Counted from the stretch's first letter, positions 1 to 8,882 are shown. The stretch: DNA of 64,000 nt from Myxococcales bacterium (GCA_012798435.1 JAAZNF010000109.1:53965-117964); one strand, 5' to 3'. The notes: generated from the letters alone by a model not told the origin. Translations and numbers: made by a program.

Positions 1-1
1 G

Positions 2-1330
2 TACCTGCGGGCGCTGCAGCTCGCCCCGCTCGACGCCCGTTCGCAGAGCGCCGCGGTCAAGATCCTGAGTCGCCAGCGGGACTGGGGGCGCCTGGCCGCG
101 CTGTGGGAGGAGCTGCTGCGGCGCCTGCCGCCGCCCATCCCGGGCCAGCCCGACCGGCGCATCGAGATCCTGACCGAGCTGGTCGAGCTGTACCGCTACC
201 GCCTCAACGACCCGCGCAAGGCCATCGCCGCCTGCGAGCAGCTGATGCTGTTGGAGCCCGGCAACCTCAAGGTGCGCGAGGATCTGGCCCGCCTGCTCGA
301 GGCCGACGGCCAGCGCGATCGGGCCGCCGATCTGCACCGGCAGCTCATCGCCGACAGCCCCTTCTCGGTGGACAGCTACCACGCCCTGCGCCGCATCTGC
401 GAGGCCCGCGGCGACCGGGACCGCACCCTGTGCCTGTGCGCCACCCTGAACTTCCTGGACGAGGCCAACGAGGACGAGCAGCGGCTGTTCCGGGAGTTTC
501 GGCATGCCCTGCCCATCCCGCCGGGCCGGCGCATGGACGAGGCTCAGTACCGCCGCCTGGTGACCCACCCCGCCTCGCGGGGGCTGCTGGGCGAGCTGTT
601 CGACTTCGCCGCGGACTTCGCGCGGCCGCTGTTCGCCGTCGACGGCAAGGAGTACAAGCTGAAGCCCCGCGAGGCGCTCAACCTGGCCGACCGCAGCCAG
701 AAGATGTGCGAGGTGATCCGCGACGCGCTGACTCTGCTGGGGCTGCCCGAACCCGAGTTCTATCCCCGGGGCATGTTCGTCAAGGGCATCATGGCGGTGA
801 ACACCTCGCCGGTGGCGGTGCTGTACGCCGAGGAGTCCATGCGCAAGGCGACGTTGCCCGAGCTGCGCTTCATGGTGGCCCGCGCGGTGGCCTTCACCCG
901 CCCGGAGAACCTGCTGGCCGCCTCGCTCACCGCCCGCCAGCTGCGCAACCTGCTCGAGGCCATGGCCGAGCTGGTGCTCCCCGGCGGGCCGGTGCACCCG
1001 GTGGCCGAGGAGGTGGGCACGCTGGCCCGCCGCATGCAACGGCTGGTCCCGCCGGAGAGCCAGGAGCGCCTGCTCCAGCTGGCGCGCCAGTACCGCGCCC
1101 AGAGCGAGGAGCTGTCCATCCGCGACTGGCTGGAGGGCGTCGAGCACACCTGCAACCGGGTGGGCCTGCTGGCCTCGGGCGATCTCGACGCCGCGGTGCA
1201 GGTGCTGAAGTCGGCGCGGGTGGTCAGCCCGTCGGGGAGCTCGCGCTCGCTCATCCGCGAGCTCATCTTCTACTCCATCTCAGAGGAGTACTTCGACCTG
1301 CGCCGCGCCCTCCAGGCCGCCATCCAGTGA
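2..1330 (+). CDS. TPR-type protein, 5'-truncated
   Basis: The reading frame is open from the window edge, so the N-terminus is missing; 442 codons remain. The visible part starts with helical repeats rich in Leu/Ala/Arg with a TPR-like spacing (motifs such as PGNLKVREDLARLLEADGQ near the front), compatible with a scaffold that counts or delivers other proteins. The C-terminal ~250 residues lack an obvious catalytic motif. It resembles the large TPR proteins common in myxobacterial genomes, but no specific function can be assigned. An internal ATG at 245 is not the start, because the repeat pattern runs through it. Confidence 0.75.
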   Translation, partial: YLRALQLAPLDARSQSAAVKILSRQRDWGRLAALWEELLRRLPPPIPGQPDRRIEILTELVELYRYRLNDPRKAIAACEQLMLLEPGNLKVREDLARLLEADGQRDRAADLHRQLIADSPFSVDSYHALRRICEARGDRDRTLCLCATLNFLDEANEDEQRLFREFRHALPIPPGRRMDEAQYRRLVTHPASRGLLGELFDFAADFARPLFAVDGKEYKLKPREALNLADRSQKMCEVIRDALTLLGLPEPEFYPRGMFVKGIMAVNTSPVAVLYAEESMRKATLPELRFMVARAVAFTRPENLLAASLTARQLRNLLEAMAELVLPGGPVHPVAEEVGTLARRMQRLVPPESQERLLQLARQYRAQSEELSIRDWLEGVEHTCNRVGLLASGDLDAAVQVLKSARVVSPSGSSRSLIRELIFYSISEEYFDLRRALQAAIQ

Positions 1331-1396
1331 GCGCGGCTTGGCGCGATCTCGCGCCGGAAGGCCCGCGCGCGAGTCTGGATTTTCCCTCGCGGTTCG

Positions 1397-1426
1397 TTGA
1401 CATAAAAAACCCGTTCTGACTATCTT
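1397..1426 (+). promoter_or_regulatory. sigma70-like promoter for the zinc-ribbon membrane protein operon
   Basis: A perfect -35 TTGACA at 1397-1402 is followed after 18 bp by TATCTT at 1421-1426. A leader of about 25 nt follows, with an AGGAGG Shine-Dalgarno at 1443-1448, 7 nt before the ATG at 1456. This is inferred from sequence only. Confidence 0.55.
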
Positions 1427-1455
1427 CTTCGCGAACTCCACCAGGAGGCCCGGCG

Positions 1456-3174
1456 ATGAGGTTCTTCTGCCCCAAGTGCGGCACCCGGCACAACCGGGAG
1501 GACGCCGACATTCCCCCGGAGGGCCTGATCCTCCCATGCGAAAAATGCGGGTTTTCCATCTCCATCAAGGGAAAGAACGCCAAGCCCGGCCCGTCCAAGG
1601 TCGCGCCTGCCTTCGACGCCTCCAAGATCGCCCCACCCGCGGACGACGACGATGATGACGACGACGCCTTCAACAAGACCGTGCGCGTGGACAGCCCCTT
1701 CGTCGCGACGCTGCAACAGATGAAGGCCGCCGAGGAGAAGCGCGAGGAGAAGCCCGCCCGCCCGGTCGAGTCCGCGCGCGGCGGCGGCGAGCGACCCGCC
1801 AGCGCCTCCCGCGTCGCCCGCAAGCCCACCGGAGCCGCGCCCTCGGCCGTCGAGCGGAAGCCCTCGGCCGGCGCCTCCAAGCCGCCACCCGAGAGCGAGC
1901 CCCGGGCCGCCAAGACCGACGCGCTGGCCGCGGCGAAAGCTGGCCGCGAGCCTGCCCGCACCGACCCGTCGCTGCCGGAAGCCCCCAAGGCACCGGCCGA
2001 AGCCGAGCCGAAAAACGAGACCCCCGCCCCGGTCGCCCGGGCGGCCGAGCCCGAGAAGACCCCCGTCCCGACGCCCGAGCCGACCCCGCCCGCGCCAGAG
2101 CCGATGGCCAGCACCGCTCGACCGGCGCCAACGGCTGCGGTCGCCGCCGCGCCGGGCGACGGCCGCCTGGCACGCTACCTCGCCTTCCTGCACCTCGGAG
2201 GAAGAAGCGGCGGCCGCTTCCGCTTCCGCGATCTCTTCTTCGCGCTGGCGCATCCCTTCGACCCGCGCAAGCTGCTGGCGGCGACCGCCGGCATCTTCAC
2301 CGGCTCGCTGCTCTTCTCGGGCCTGATCTACCTCGGCAACCTCACCCACAGCGGCATCGGCGCCACCGTGGCCCTGATCCTGGCCTCGCTGGCCCTGGTC
2401 GCCACCACCATCACCGGCCTGGCCATGAGCACACACTCGGCGGAGCAGGAGATGCTGGCCGGCCACCGGTTGCCCTTCCGGGAGAGCGTGGCGTACGTCT
2501 TTTCTCACCTGGGCGGGATCCTGGGCACGCCGCTCCTGTTCGTGATCGCGGTGCTGGTCTTCTTGCTCGGCGTGGCGACCCTGTCCTGGGCCGGACGTAT
2601 CCCCGTGGCCGGCCCGATCCTGTACGGGGTCACCTTCCTGGGCTCGTTCGCCCTCGCACTGCTTTCGGTCCTGGCCGCCCTGGCGCTCTCGGTGGCCCTG
2701 TTCTCGTACCTGCCGCTCCTGGGAAGCTCCAACCTCTCCGCCGTGGCCGGGGCCCGCAGCATCTTCGCCTTCATTCTCAGGAACCCGGGCCGGTACCTCC
2801 TGCATTACCTGCTGGCGGGCCTGGTGGCGGCCGCGCTGTACCTTGTCGTGGGCTGGCTATGCGCGCAGGCGTTCTCCGTGATGGTTCGGGTCGCTGGCGG
2901 TCTCACCCACCAGGACCTGGGGGCCATCCTGGTCCAGATGCCGATGCTGCTGCTCGCGCCGTTGCTCTTCGGGGCCCCGGCCATCCTCGCGGGCGCCATG
3001 GCCGGCAGCGGTGGGGAGTGGCCCGAGCAGGTCGCCGGCTGGCTGGTCGGCCTGGGTTGGGTCGCCATCCTCTCGTTCGCTCTGGCGTTCGCGCTGGTGT
3101 ATTTCTTCGGCGCCGGCGCGGTGAGCTTCCACCTGCTGTGGGGCGACCAGACGAACCGCGAGGAGAAAAAATGA
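1456..3174 (+). CDS. zinc-ribbon polytopic membrane protein
   Basis: The 572-aa protein starts with a four-Cys zinc ribbon (Cys5, Cys8, Cys28, Cys31) of the MJ0042/zinc_ribbon_5 type. An acidic Asp run near residue 60 and a long Ala/Pro/Glu-rich linker to about residue 235 follow. The C-terminal half carries six or seven hydrophobic segments from about residue 272. This N-terminal zinc finger, linker and membrane domain layout is common in Myxococcota; the role of the membrane part is unknown. The start has a strong AGGAGG Shine-Dalgarno. The stop overlaps the next start by 4 bp (ATGA), so the lipoprotein downstream is probably translationally coupled. Confidence 0.8.
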   Translation: MRFFCPKCGTRHNREDADIPPEGLILPCEKCGFSISIKGKNAKPGPSKVAPAFDASKIAPPADDDDDDDDAFNKTVRVDSPFVATLQQMKAAEEKREEKPARPVESARGGGERPASASRVARKPTGAAPSAVERKPSAGASKPPPESEPRAAKTDALAAAKAGREPARTDPSLPEAPKAPAEAEPKNETPAPVARAAEPEKTPVPTPEPTPPAPEPMASTARPAPTAAVAAAPGDGRLARYLAFLHLGGRSGGRFRFRDLFFALAHPFDPRKLLAATAGIFTGSLLFSGLIYLGNLTHSGIGATVALILASLALVATTITGLAMSTHSAEQEMLAGHRLPFRESVAYVFSHLGGILGTPLLFVIAVLVFLLGVATLSWAGRIPVAGPILYGVTFLGSFALALLSVLAALALSVALFSYLPLLGSSNLSAVAGARSIFAFILRNPGRYLLHYLLAGLVAAALYLVVGWLCAQAFSVMVRVAGGLTHQDLGAILVQMPMLLLAPLLFGAPAILAGAMAGSGGEWPEQVAGWLVGLGWVAILSFALAFALVYFFGAGAVSFHLLWGDQTNREEKK

Positions 3175-3668
3175 CCCGGCGCACCTTGTTCCGGGCGCTC
3201 TTCGTCCTGGGTGCCGCTCTGCTATCGGGCTGCGCCGCCGCCCACGAACAGACCCCCAGCGACCTGCGCTCGGTGGTCAACCTGTTCCACCGCAACGTGC
3301 GCTGGCAGTACAGCGACCTCGCCGCCGCGGTGGTGCGCCCGGATTGCCGCAAGGCGTTCCTGGATCTCATCGAGGACGCCAAGGACGACCTGCACATCAC
3401 CAACTACGAGCTGCGCTCGGTCACCCCCCAGCCAGGAACCCCCCGCGCCTCGGTGCGCATCCACATGAGCTTCTACCGCTTGCCATCCACGGTGATCCAG
3501 AACGAAACGGTGGAGCAGGTCTGGGAGCAACAGGAGCGCAACTGGATCCTGGTGAGCCAGACGGGCGGGCCGTTCCCGTTCCCGCCACCGGGCTGCGACG
3601 AGCCTCCCCCCGCCAGCCCGTCCCCCGCGAACGATGCCCCACCGGACCCCAAAAATCCTGGCCGATGA
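3171..3668 (+). CDS. small lipoprotein
   Basis: The 165-aa product has a lipoprotein signal peptide ending in a lipobox (LLSGC near residue 20), so it should be anchored to a membrane after lipidation. The mature part (VNLFHRNVRWQYSDLAAAV and following) looks like a small alpha/beta fold with a Pro-rich tail. It starts inside the stop codon of the zinc-ribbon membrane protein (ATGA overlap), and its 3' end overlaps the pseudouridine synthase gene by 35 bp, which points to one operon. No recognised domain; function unknown. Confidence 0.75.
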   Translation: MTRRTLFRALFVLGAALLSGCAAAHEQTPSDLRSVVNLFHRNVRWQYSDLAAAVVRPDCRKAFLDLIEDAKDDLHITNYELRSVTPQPGTPRASVRIHMSFYRLPSTVIQNETVEQVWEQQERNWILVSQTGGPFPFPPPGCDEPPPASPSPANDAPPDPKNPGR

Positions 3669-4362
3669 GGCCGGGCTGCTGGCCCTGTTCAAGCCCGCCG
3701 GCTGGAACACCTTCCCCGGCCCCGGCGATGGCGAGACGCTCTCCGGCTGGCTTCTGCATCGCATTCCCGAGCTGGCCGGCGTGGGCCCGACGAGCGCCCC
3801 GGCCCTGCTGCACCGGTTGGATCGCCCCACCTCCGGGCTCATGCTGGCGGCGCGCACCCCGGAGCTGTACCGTGCGCTGCGCCAGGCCTTCTCGGAAGGG
3901 GCGGTGGAGAAGCGCTACCTGGCGCTGGTGGAGGGTGAGCTGCCTTCGCCCGTCTTTTGCGACGCGCCGCTGGGCGAGCGCTATCGCCGCTCGAAAAAGG
4001 TGCAAGTGGTGTCGCCGGCCGCGCGGCGCCGGGTGCGCAGACCCCGCAAGGCACGCACCGAGATCGAGCCGCTTTGCTCCGCGGGCGGCTTCACCTTGTG
4101 CCGGGTCCAGATCCACACCGGCGTGCGGCACCAGATCCGCGCCCATCTGGCCCACCTCGGGCACCCGGTGGCCGGCGATGCCCTCTACGGCGCCCGGCAA
4201 ATCTTGCCCGGCCTCGAAAACCGCATCTTCCTCCACGCCAACGCAGCGCGCCTGGTCCATCCCGCCGACGAGCGCCCCCGGACCTTCTCCTGCCCGGCGG
4301 GAGAAGATCTGCGCCGCATCCTGGAATCGCTCGGCTTTCCCCCGCTGACGCCAGACGGGTGA
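3634..4362 (+). CDS. RluA-family RNA pseudouridine synthase
   Basis: This 242-aa protein should isomerise uridine to pseudouridine in rRNA or tRNA. The family signature is visible as HRLDRPTSGLML (about residues 59-70), which holds the catalytic Asp, and later HQIRAHLAHLGHPVAGDALYG near residues 165-185. It has no S4 domain in front, which fits the TruC/RluA-like short branch rather than RluC/RluD. The start lies within the previous lipoprotein gene (35-bp overlap), so translation may be coupled. The exact target nucleotide cannot be told from sequence. Confidence 0.9.
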   Translation: MPHRTPKILADEAGLLALFKPAGWNTFPGPGDGETLSGWLLHRIPELAGVGPTSAPALLHRLDRPTSGLMLAARTPELYRALRQAFSEGAVEKRYLALVEGELPSPVFCDAPLGERYRRSKKVQVVSPAARRRVRRPRKARTEIEPLCSAGGFTLCRVQIHTGVRHQIRAHLAHLGHPVAGDALYGARQILPGLENRIFLHANAARLVHPADERPRTFSCPAGEDLRRILESLGFPPLTPDG

Positions 4363-4395
4363 ATCGAGCCGAAAGCCCGGGCCCGAGGACGAGCC

Positions 4396-5031
4396 ATGCC
4401 GGAATGCCTCAACTGCCACGCCGAACTTCCCGCGGAAGCGGCCCGCTGTCCGCGCTGCGGAGCCGACCAGGAGGAACTCCACGCCAGGCTGGCGGGATCC
4501 CCGGTCGAGGCCCGGCCGCCGGCGAGAGCCTTTAGACCCTTCGAGGAGCGCCGTCCCTTGCCTCCATGGATCCGGGTGCTTCCCCTGGCCGGAGTGGCCA
4601 CGCTGGTGATCTGGCTGCTGCTTCCGGCGCGCTTCCCCTCGGTCGTGCTGCCGCTGTCGAAGCATAGCCCGAGCGCGGTCGACGAATGCCTGAACCGGGA
4701 CGCCTGCATCGTGGTGTACCTGGCGCCCTGGTGCCCGCACTGCCACGACGCCATCGGCGTCATCCACGCCCTCCGCGAAAAAACCCGGACGAGCACCCGG
4801 CTCGGGCTCCGCGTGGTGGTGGGCGCGGACACGGAGGCGAACCTCGAAAAGATGGCGCAGGAGATCGGCGGCGTGGTCTTTCTGGACACCGAGCGCAGGC
4901 TTCAGAAGAAGCTGAACCGGCCCGGCGTGCCCCACTGGTACCTGGTGAGTGCCGGCGGCACCCTGCGCGCCGAGATGGCGGGCGCTTCCGGCGCGGCGAC
5001 CGTCCTCCATCGCCTGGGCGCGGAGCCGTGA
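4396..5031 (+). CDS. membrane-anchored thioredoxin-fold protein with N-terminal zinc ribbon
   Basis: The 211-aa protein has a four-Cys zinc ribbon (Cys4, Cys7, Cys18, Cys21), one transmembrane helix at about residues 59-76, and a thioredoxin-fold domain. Its redox motif is CPHC at residues 113-116 (context APWCPHCHDA), the dipeptide typical of DsbA rather than the CGPC of cytosolic thioredoxin. The topology suggests a cytoplasmic zinc ribbon and a periplasmic thiol-disulfide domain. A GAGG Shine-Dalgarno precedes the ATG. The partner oxidase or reductase is not in the window. Confidence 0.8.
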   Translation: MPECLNCHAELPAEAARCPRCGADQEELHARLAGSPVEARPPARAFRPFEERRPLPPWIRVLPLAGVATLVIWLLLPARFPSVVLPLSKHSPSAVDECLNRDACIVVYLAPWCPHCHDAIGVIHALREKTRTSTRLGLRVVVGADTEANLEKMAQEIGGVVFLDTERRLQKKLNRPGVPHWYLVSAGGTLRAEMAGASGAATVLHRLGAEP

Positions 5032-5045
5032 GGGGCGGCGGCCGC

Positions 5046-5074
5046 TTGCCTTTGCCGGGCGGTCGCCCAATAAT
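5046..5074 (+). promoter_or_regulatory. promoter, probable leaderless start of the nitroreductase gene
   Basis: TTGCCT at 5046-5051, 17-bp spacer, AATAAT at 5069-5074. Only 5 nt separate the -10 from the ATG at 5080 and no Shine-Dalgarno is present, so the transcript probably begins at or next to the start codon. Confidence 0.45.
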
Positions 5075-5079
5075 GCGTC

Positions 5080-5988
5080 ATGCCCGAAAGACCCGCCACC
5101 ACCATCGACGCTTCTCGCTGCAACGGCTGTGGCCTGTGCGTGAAGGTCTGCCCCAGCCAGACGCTCTCCATGGAGGGCGGCAAGGCGAAGGTGAGCGGCG
5201 ATCGCTCCATCCACTGCGGCCACTGCGCCGCCATCTGCCCGACCGGGGCCGTGAGCGTGGCCGGGATCGACGCGCGCGCCACCGAGCTTCGCACGGTCGA
5301 GAACCGGCCCGGCTGGCTCCCCTACGGGCGCTTCGACGCCGCGGGGCTGGCGCACCTGATGAAGTCGCGCCGCTCCAGCCGGCTGTTCCTGGAGCGGCCG
5401 GTGCCGCGCGAACTCCTCGAGGATCTGGTGCGCATCGGCATCACCGCCCCCTCGGGCACGAACAGCCAGCGCTGGACGTTCACCATCCTCCCCGATCGGC
5501 CAGCGGTGATGCGTCTGGGAAAGGCGGTGGCGGATTTCTTGCGGCGGCTGAACTGCCTGGCCGAGTCGGGGCCGGCGCGGCTCTTCGCCAAGGCGTTCCT
5601 GAAGGACGCGCTGGGCCAGTACTACCGCGAATACTATCCTTCGGTGAAGCGCGGCCTCGAGGAGTTTGAGCGCGGCGGGCGCGACCGGCTCTTCCAGGGC
5701 GCCCCGGCGGTCATCTTGATCGGCTCTCGAGCCGGCGCCTCCTGCCCCGCCGAAGACGCCCTGCTGGCCGCCGGCCAGATGACACTCTTCGCCCACGCCG
5801 CCGGCTACGGCACTTGCCTCATCGGCTTCGCGGTCGAGGCCATCCGGCGCGACGGCCGCATCCGCCGGCTCCTCGAGCTGTCGCCGGGCGAGCACATCCA
5901 CGCGGTGGTGGCGCTGGGCAAGACCCGCGAGTGGTACCGCCAGCCGGCGCCGCGCCGGCCCGTCACGGTCCGTTACTGGCCGGCCTGA
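5080..5988 (+). CDS. ferredoxin-nitroreductase fusion
   Basis: The 302-aa flavoprotein should pass electrons from two N-terminal iron-sulfur clusters to an FMN nitroreductase domain (from about residue 75, starting LMKSRRSSRLFLERPVP). Cluster I has the full CxxCxxCxxxCP set (Cys14, 17, 20, 24). In cluster II the first Cys is replaced: the motif reads SIHCGHCAAICP, leaving only Cys46, 49 and 53, so Ser43, Asp41 or a 3Fe-4S cluster must be considered. Such fusions are typical of anaerobes; the natural substrate is unknown. The start appears leaderless. Confidence 0.88.
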   Translation: MPERPATTIDASRCNGCGLCVKVCPSQTLSMEGGKAKVSGDRSIHCGHCAAICPTGAVSVAGIDARATELRTVENRPGWLPYGRFDAAGLAHLMKSRRSSRLFLERPVPRELLEDLVRIGITAPSGTNSQRWTFTILPDRPAVMRLGKAVADFLRRLNCLAESGPARLFAKAFLKDALGQYYREYYPSVKRGLEEFERGGRDRLFQGAPAVILIGSRAGASCPAEDALLAAGQMTLFAHAAGYGTCLIGFAVEAIRRDGRIRRLLELSPGEHIHAVVALGKTREWYRQPAPRRPVTVRYWPA

Positions 5989-6044
5989 CCTGCCTTGCCG
6001 GAGACCGCCCAGGACAGCAGTGGATCTCGGGGAGAAAACACGGG

Positions 6045-6050
6045 TAGAAT
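6045..6050 (+). promoter_or_regulatory. -10 element close to the start of the MopE-like gene
   Basis: TAGAAT at 6045-6050 lies 6 nt before the ATG at 6057; no Shine-Dalgarno is seen. The matching -35 is poor (TGGATC at 6021-6026, 18-bp spacer), so this is the weakest member of the leaderless-type set. Confidence 0.3.
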
Positions 6051-6056
6051 GAGCCC

Positions 6057-7520
6057 ATGAAGCGGACGGTCTCGTACATTGGCCTGGGTGCCGCGTTTCT
6101 CCTCCAGGCGTTGAGCCTCTCCTGCAGCAGCGGCGGTGGTTGCAAGAACGACGCCGATTGCCCCGGCCTGGAGCGATGCCTGGACGGGAGCTGCAAGTTG
6201 CCGACGGATCCCTGCGCTGGCGTGAGCTGTCCGCCGGGCCAGGTGTGCGCCAAGGGCCAATGCCTCCCCGCGGGCACCGACTCCGACGGCGACGGCTTTT
6301 CGGTGCAAAACGACTGCGACGACGACGATGCGGCGATTCACCCTGGCGCGGCCGAGCGCTGCAACCAGAAGGACGACGACTGCGACGGCAAGACCGACGA
6401 GGAAGGCGTCTGCCATCCCCCGTGCTCGCCCGCCGCCGAGCTGCCGTCGCAGGCCAACCCGCCCTTCCCGTGCGACGAAAGGACCGCCTGCGATCTGTGC
6501 GCGAGCTTCGCGGGCCAGGAGTACTTCTGCCGCAGCATCCAGGGAGAGCCCTTCGACTTCGTGGCCCTGCCCGACGGCGCGGCTTGCGTTCCGGCGCGCC
6601 AGTGCCAGCGCATGCGCTGCGCCTCCTCGGTGCTGCATTGCAGCGTCTCGGGCGGCGGCTGGGTGGAGGGCGACATCCCCACCTCGGAGAGCGAGGTGTG
6701 CGACGGGCTCGACAACGACTGCGACGGCAACCGTGACGAGGCCGGCGCCGAGCAGAGCTGCGCCCCCCGCGAGGGTGCCCGGGCCCTGTGCGTGGCCGGG
6801 CAGTGCGCCTACCAGTGTCTGCCGGGGCGGCACGAGTGCGGCGAGCGCTGTCTGCCCGACGACGCGGTGGAGAGCTGCGGCGAGCGCTGCGATCCCTGCC
6901 CGGCCCCGGCCAACGCCACCGCCCTGTGCGTGGGCGGGCGCTGCGAGTTCGAGTGCCAGAGCGGCTACGTCCGGCAGGTGGATCGTTGCAGCGCCTGCGT
7001 CACGAACGACTTTTGCGGCACGAGCTGCGAGCCGTGCGCTTCGGGCCTCGAGTGCTGCACGAGCTCGTGCGTCAACCTGGCCTCCGACCCGCAGAACTGC
7101 GGCGCCTGCAACGCCCGCTGCAGCGGAGCCGACGACATCTGCTGCGGCGGCGAAGGGTGCTGCCCATCGACGCACCCCACCTGCTGCCCGGGCTCCTGCT
7201 GCGTCGCGGGCGGCCTGTGCTGCCCGGACGGCGGTTGCTGCGCCTCTCCCAACAACGTGTGCTGTGGGCCCGGCTGCTGCCCCGACGGCACGAGCTGCTG
7301 CAACGCCCAGTATTGCTGCACCTCGGACCGGCCGACCTGTTGTCCCAACGGCTGCTGCCCGGCGGGCAACCAGTGCTGCGGTCAGTACTGCTGTGCAGCC
7401 TCCGACACCTGTTGCCCCGAGACGTGCTGCCCGCCCGAGTACCCGGTGTGCTGCGGCGCGGGTTGCTGTCCCGCCGGCTACGCCTGTTGCCAGAACAACA
7501 CCGCCTGTTGCCCGGTGTGA
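6057..7520 (+). CDS. Cys-rich lipoprotein with MopE and granulin-like repeats
   Basis: The 487-aa protein has a lipoprotein signal peptide (lipobox LSLSC near residue 23). Residues about 25-60 hold short CxxxxxC modules. Two MopE-type metal-binding motifs follow, DSDGDGF-NDCDDDDAAIHPGA-CNQKDDDCDGKTDEEG and a later CDGLDNDCDGNRDEAG; this Asp/Asn pattern is known as a putative Ca/Cu-binding repeat. The last ~125 residues contain about 20 Cys-Cys doublets spaced like granulin modules (CCPDG, CCP, CC and so on). It is probably a disulfide-rich surface or secreted protein; no enzyme domain is visible. Confidence 0.82.
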   Translation: MKRTVSYIGLGAAFLLQALSLSCSSGGGCKNDADCPGLERCLDGSCKLPTDPCAGVSCPPGQVCAKGQCLPAGTDSDGDGFSVQNDCDDDDAAIHPGAAERCNQKDDDCDGKTDEEGVCHPPCSPAAELPSQANPPFPCDERTACDLCASFAGQEYFCRSIQGEPFDFVALPDGAACVPARQCQRMRCASSVLHCSVSGGGWVEGDIPTSESEVCDGLDNDCDGNRDEAGAEQSCAPREGARALCVAGQCAYQCLPGRHECGERCLPDDAVESCGERCDPCPAPANATALCVGGRCEFECQSGYVRQVDRCSACVTNDFCGTSCEPCASGLECCTSSCVNLASDPQNCGACNARCSGADDICCGGEGCCPSTHPTCCPGSCCVAGGLCCPDGGCCASPNNVCCGPGCCPDGTSCCNAQYCCTSDRPTCCPNGCCPAGNQCCGQYCCAASDTCCPETCCPPEYPVCCGAGCCPAGYACCQNNTACCPV

Positions 7521-7559
7521 GCGCGCCCGCCGGGTTCGCCCCGGCCCGCAAGGAGACCC

Positions 7560-8882
7560 ATGGCCCACCTCGGAATGAAACCCGCCTACCTCGCCCTGCA
7601 ACAACGCCTCGACCGCATGCCCATCGGCGCCCCGCCGCGACGCGAGTTCTTCGAGCTGCTCGAGACCCTGTTTTCGGAGGAGGACTGCCGGGTGGCGGCC
7701 GCCATGCCCATGATCCCCTCCAGCGCCGCCAAGGTGGCCCGGCGGGCGGGCCTGAGCGAGGACGCCTGCCGCCGCGTCCTCGAGTCGCTGGTCCCCCGCG
7801 GCCTGGTGGTGGACCTTCCCCGGCCCGACGGGAGCGTGCTCTACCATCTCAACCCCGCGGTGATCGGCTTCTTCGAGTTCACCATGATGCGGGTGCGGGA
7901 CGATATCGACCAGAAACACGCCGCCCAGCTCATGGTCCGCTACCTCCACGATGACCCGTCGCTCGGGTTTTTCCGCATGGTGGCCGAGGCGGACACCTTC
8001 TTGGCCCGGCCGCTGGTCCACGAGGACGCGCTGGAGCCGGAGGTGGAGAGCCAGGTGCTGGACTACGAGAGGGCCTCGGCCATCATCGAGTCGGCCGTAA
8101 GCTTCGGCGAGGGCCTGTGCCACTGCCGCCACGTCAAGGAGCACCTCGGCGCTCCCTGCCGGCTCCCGCGCGACATGTGCCTCAGCCTGGGCTTCGGGGC
8201 GGACTACCTGGTGCGCGCCGGCCTGGCCCGGCGCATCGACAAGGCCCGCGCCCTGGAGGTCCTGGCCTTCGCCCGCGAGCACGACATGGTGCAGATGGCC
8301 GACAACGTGCAGCACCGCCCGACCTTCATCTGCAACTGCTGCGCCTGTTGCTGCGAGATGCTGCACGGCCTGCGCGCGCTCTCGGACACCCGGCGCCTGG
8401 TGACCTCCAACTACGTGGCCACCATCGACCTGGAGCGCTGCAACGGCTGCGGCCGCTGCGAGAAGGTATGCCCGGTGCGCGTCATCGACCGGGTGCCGGC
8501 GGCCGGCTCGCGCAGCCAGCCGCGACGGCGCAGCGTGGCGCGGGTGAACGGCGCGCTGTGCCTCGGCTGCGGCGTGTGCCACCGCCACTGCCAGAGCGGC
8601 GCCATCCGCCTATCTCCCATCGGCGAGCGGGTGCTCACCCCGAAGAACGCCATCGAGAAGATGGTGCTGCAGGCGCTCGAGCGCGGCAAGCTCCAGCACC
8701 TGTTGTTCGATGGGCAGGCGCTCTCCCACCGTGCGCTCAACCTGTTTTTCGGCGTCCTGCTCTCCCTGCCGCCGGCCAAGAAGGTCCTGGCCCGGCGCCA
8801 GCTCCGCAGCCGCTTCGTGCGCCTGCTGCTCGAGGGCTTCTCCCGCACGGGCCGGGCGAAGAACGTCCCGCGCGAGCTGTGA
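7560..8882 (+). CDS. Cys-rich 2x[4Fe-4S] ferredoxin-type protein with N-terminal helical domain
   Basis: This 440-aa protein ends in a bacterial-type ferredoxin with two complete CxxCxxCxxxC sets (Cys294/297/300/304 and Cys334/337/340/344). Ahead of it are further cysteine groups: CHCRH at 187-191, Cys200, Cys207, and an unusual run CNCCACCC at 258-265, which could bind an additional cluster. The first 110 residues look like a winged-helix fold (SSAAKVARRAGLSEDACRR). It is probably a cytoplasmic electron-transfer or redox-sensing protein of the type found in anaerobic deltaproteobacteria. A strong AAGGAG Shine-Dalgarno sits 4 nt before the ATG. Confidence 0.82.
   Translation: MAHLGMKPAYLALQQRLDRMPIGAPPRREFFELLETLFSEEDCRVAAAMPMIPSSAAKVARRAGLSEDACRRVLESLVPRGLVVDLPRPDGSVLYHLNPAVIGFFEFTMMRVRDDIDQKHAAQLMVRYLHDDPSLGFFRMVAEADTFLARPLVHEDALEPEVESQVLDYERASAIIESAVSFGEGLCHCRHVKEHLGAPCRLPRDMCLSLGFGADYLVRAGLARRIDKARALEVLAFAREHDMVQMADNVQHRPTFICNCCACCCEMLHGLRALSDTRRLVTSNYVATIDLERCNGCGRCEKVCPVRVIDRVPAAGSRSQPRRRSVARVNGALCLGCGVCHRHCQSGAIRLSPIGERVLTPKNAIEKMVLQALERGKLQHLLFDGQALSHRALNLFFGVLLSLPPAKKVLARRQLRSRFVRLLLEGFSRTGRAKNVPREL

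Noticed and set aside
3421..5901. 826-codon open frame on the minus strand
   Set aside because: It runs antisense to the pseudouridine synthase, thioredoxin and nitroreductase genes, has Arg/Gly/Ala-rich low-complexity sequence and no motifs; a by-product of high GC.
5973..8588. 871-codon minus-strand frame
   Set aside because: Antisense to the MopE-like and ferredoxin genes; no recognisable domain.
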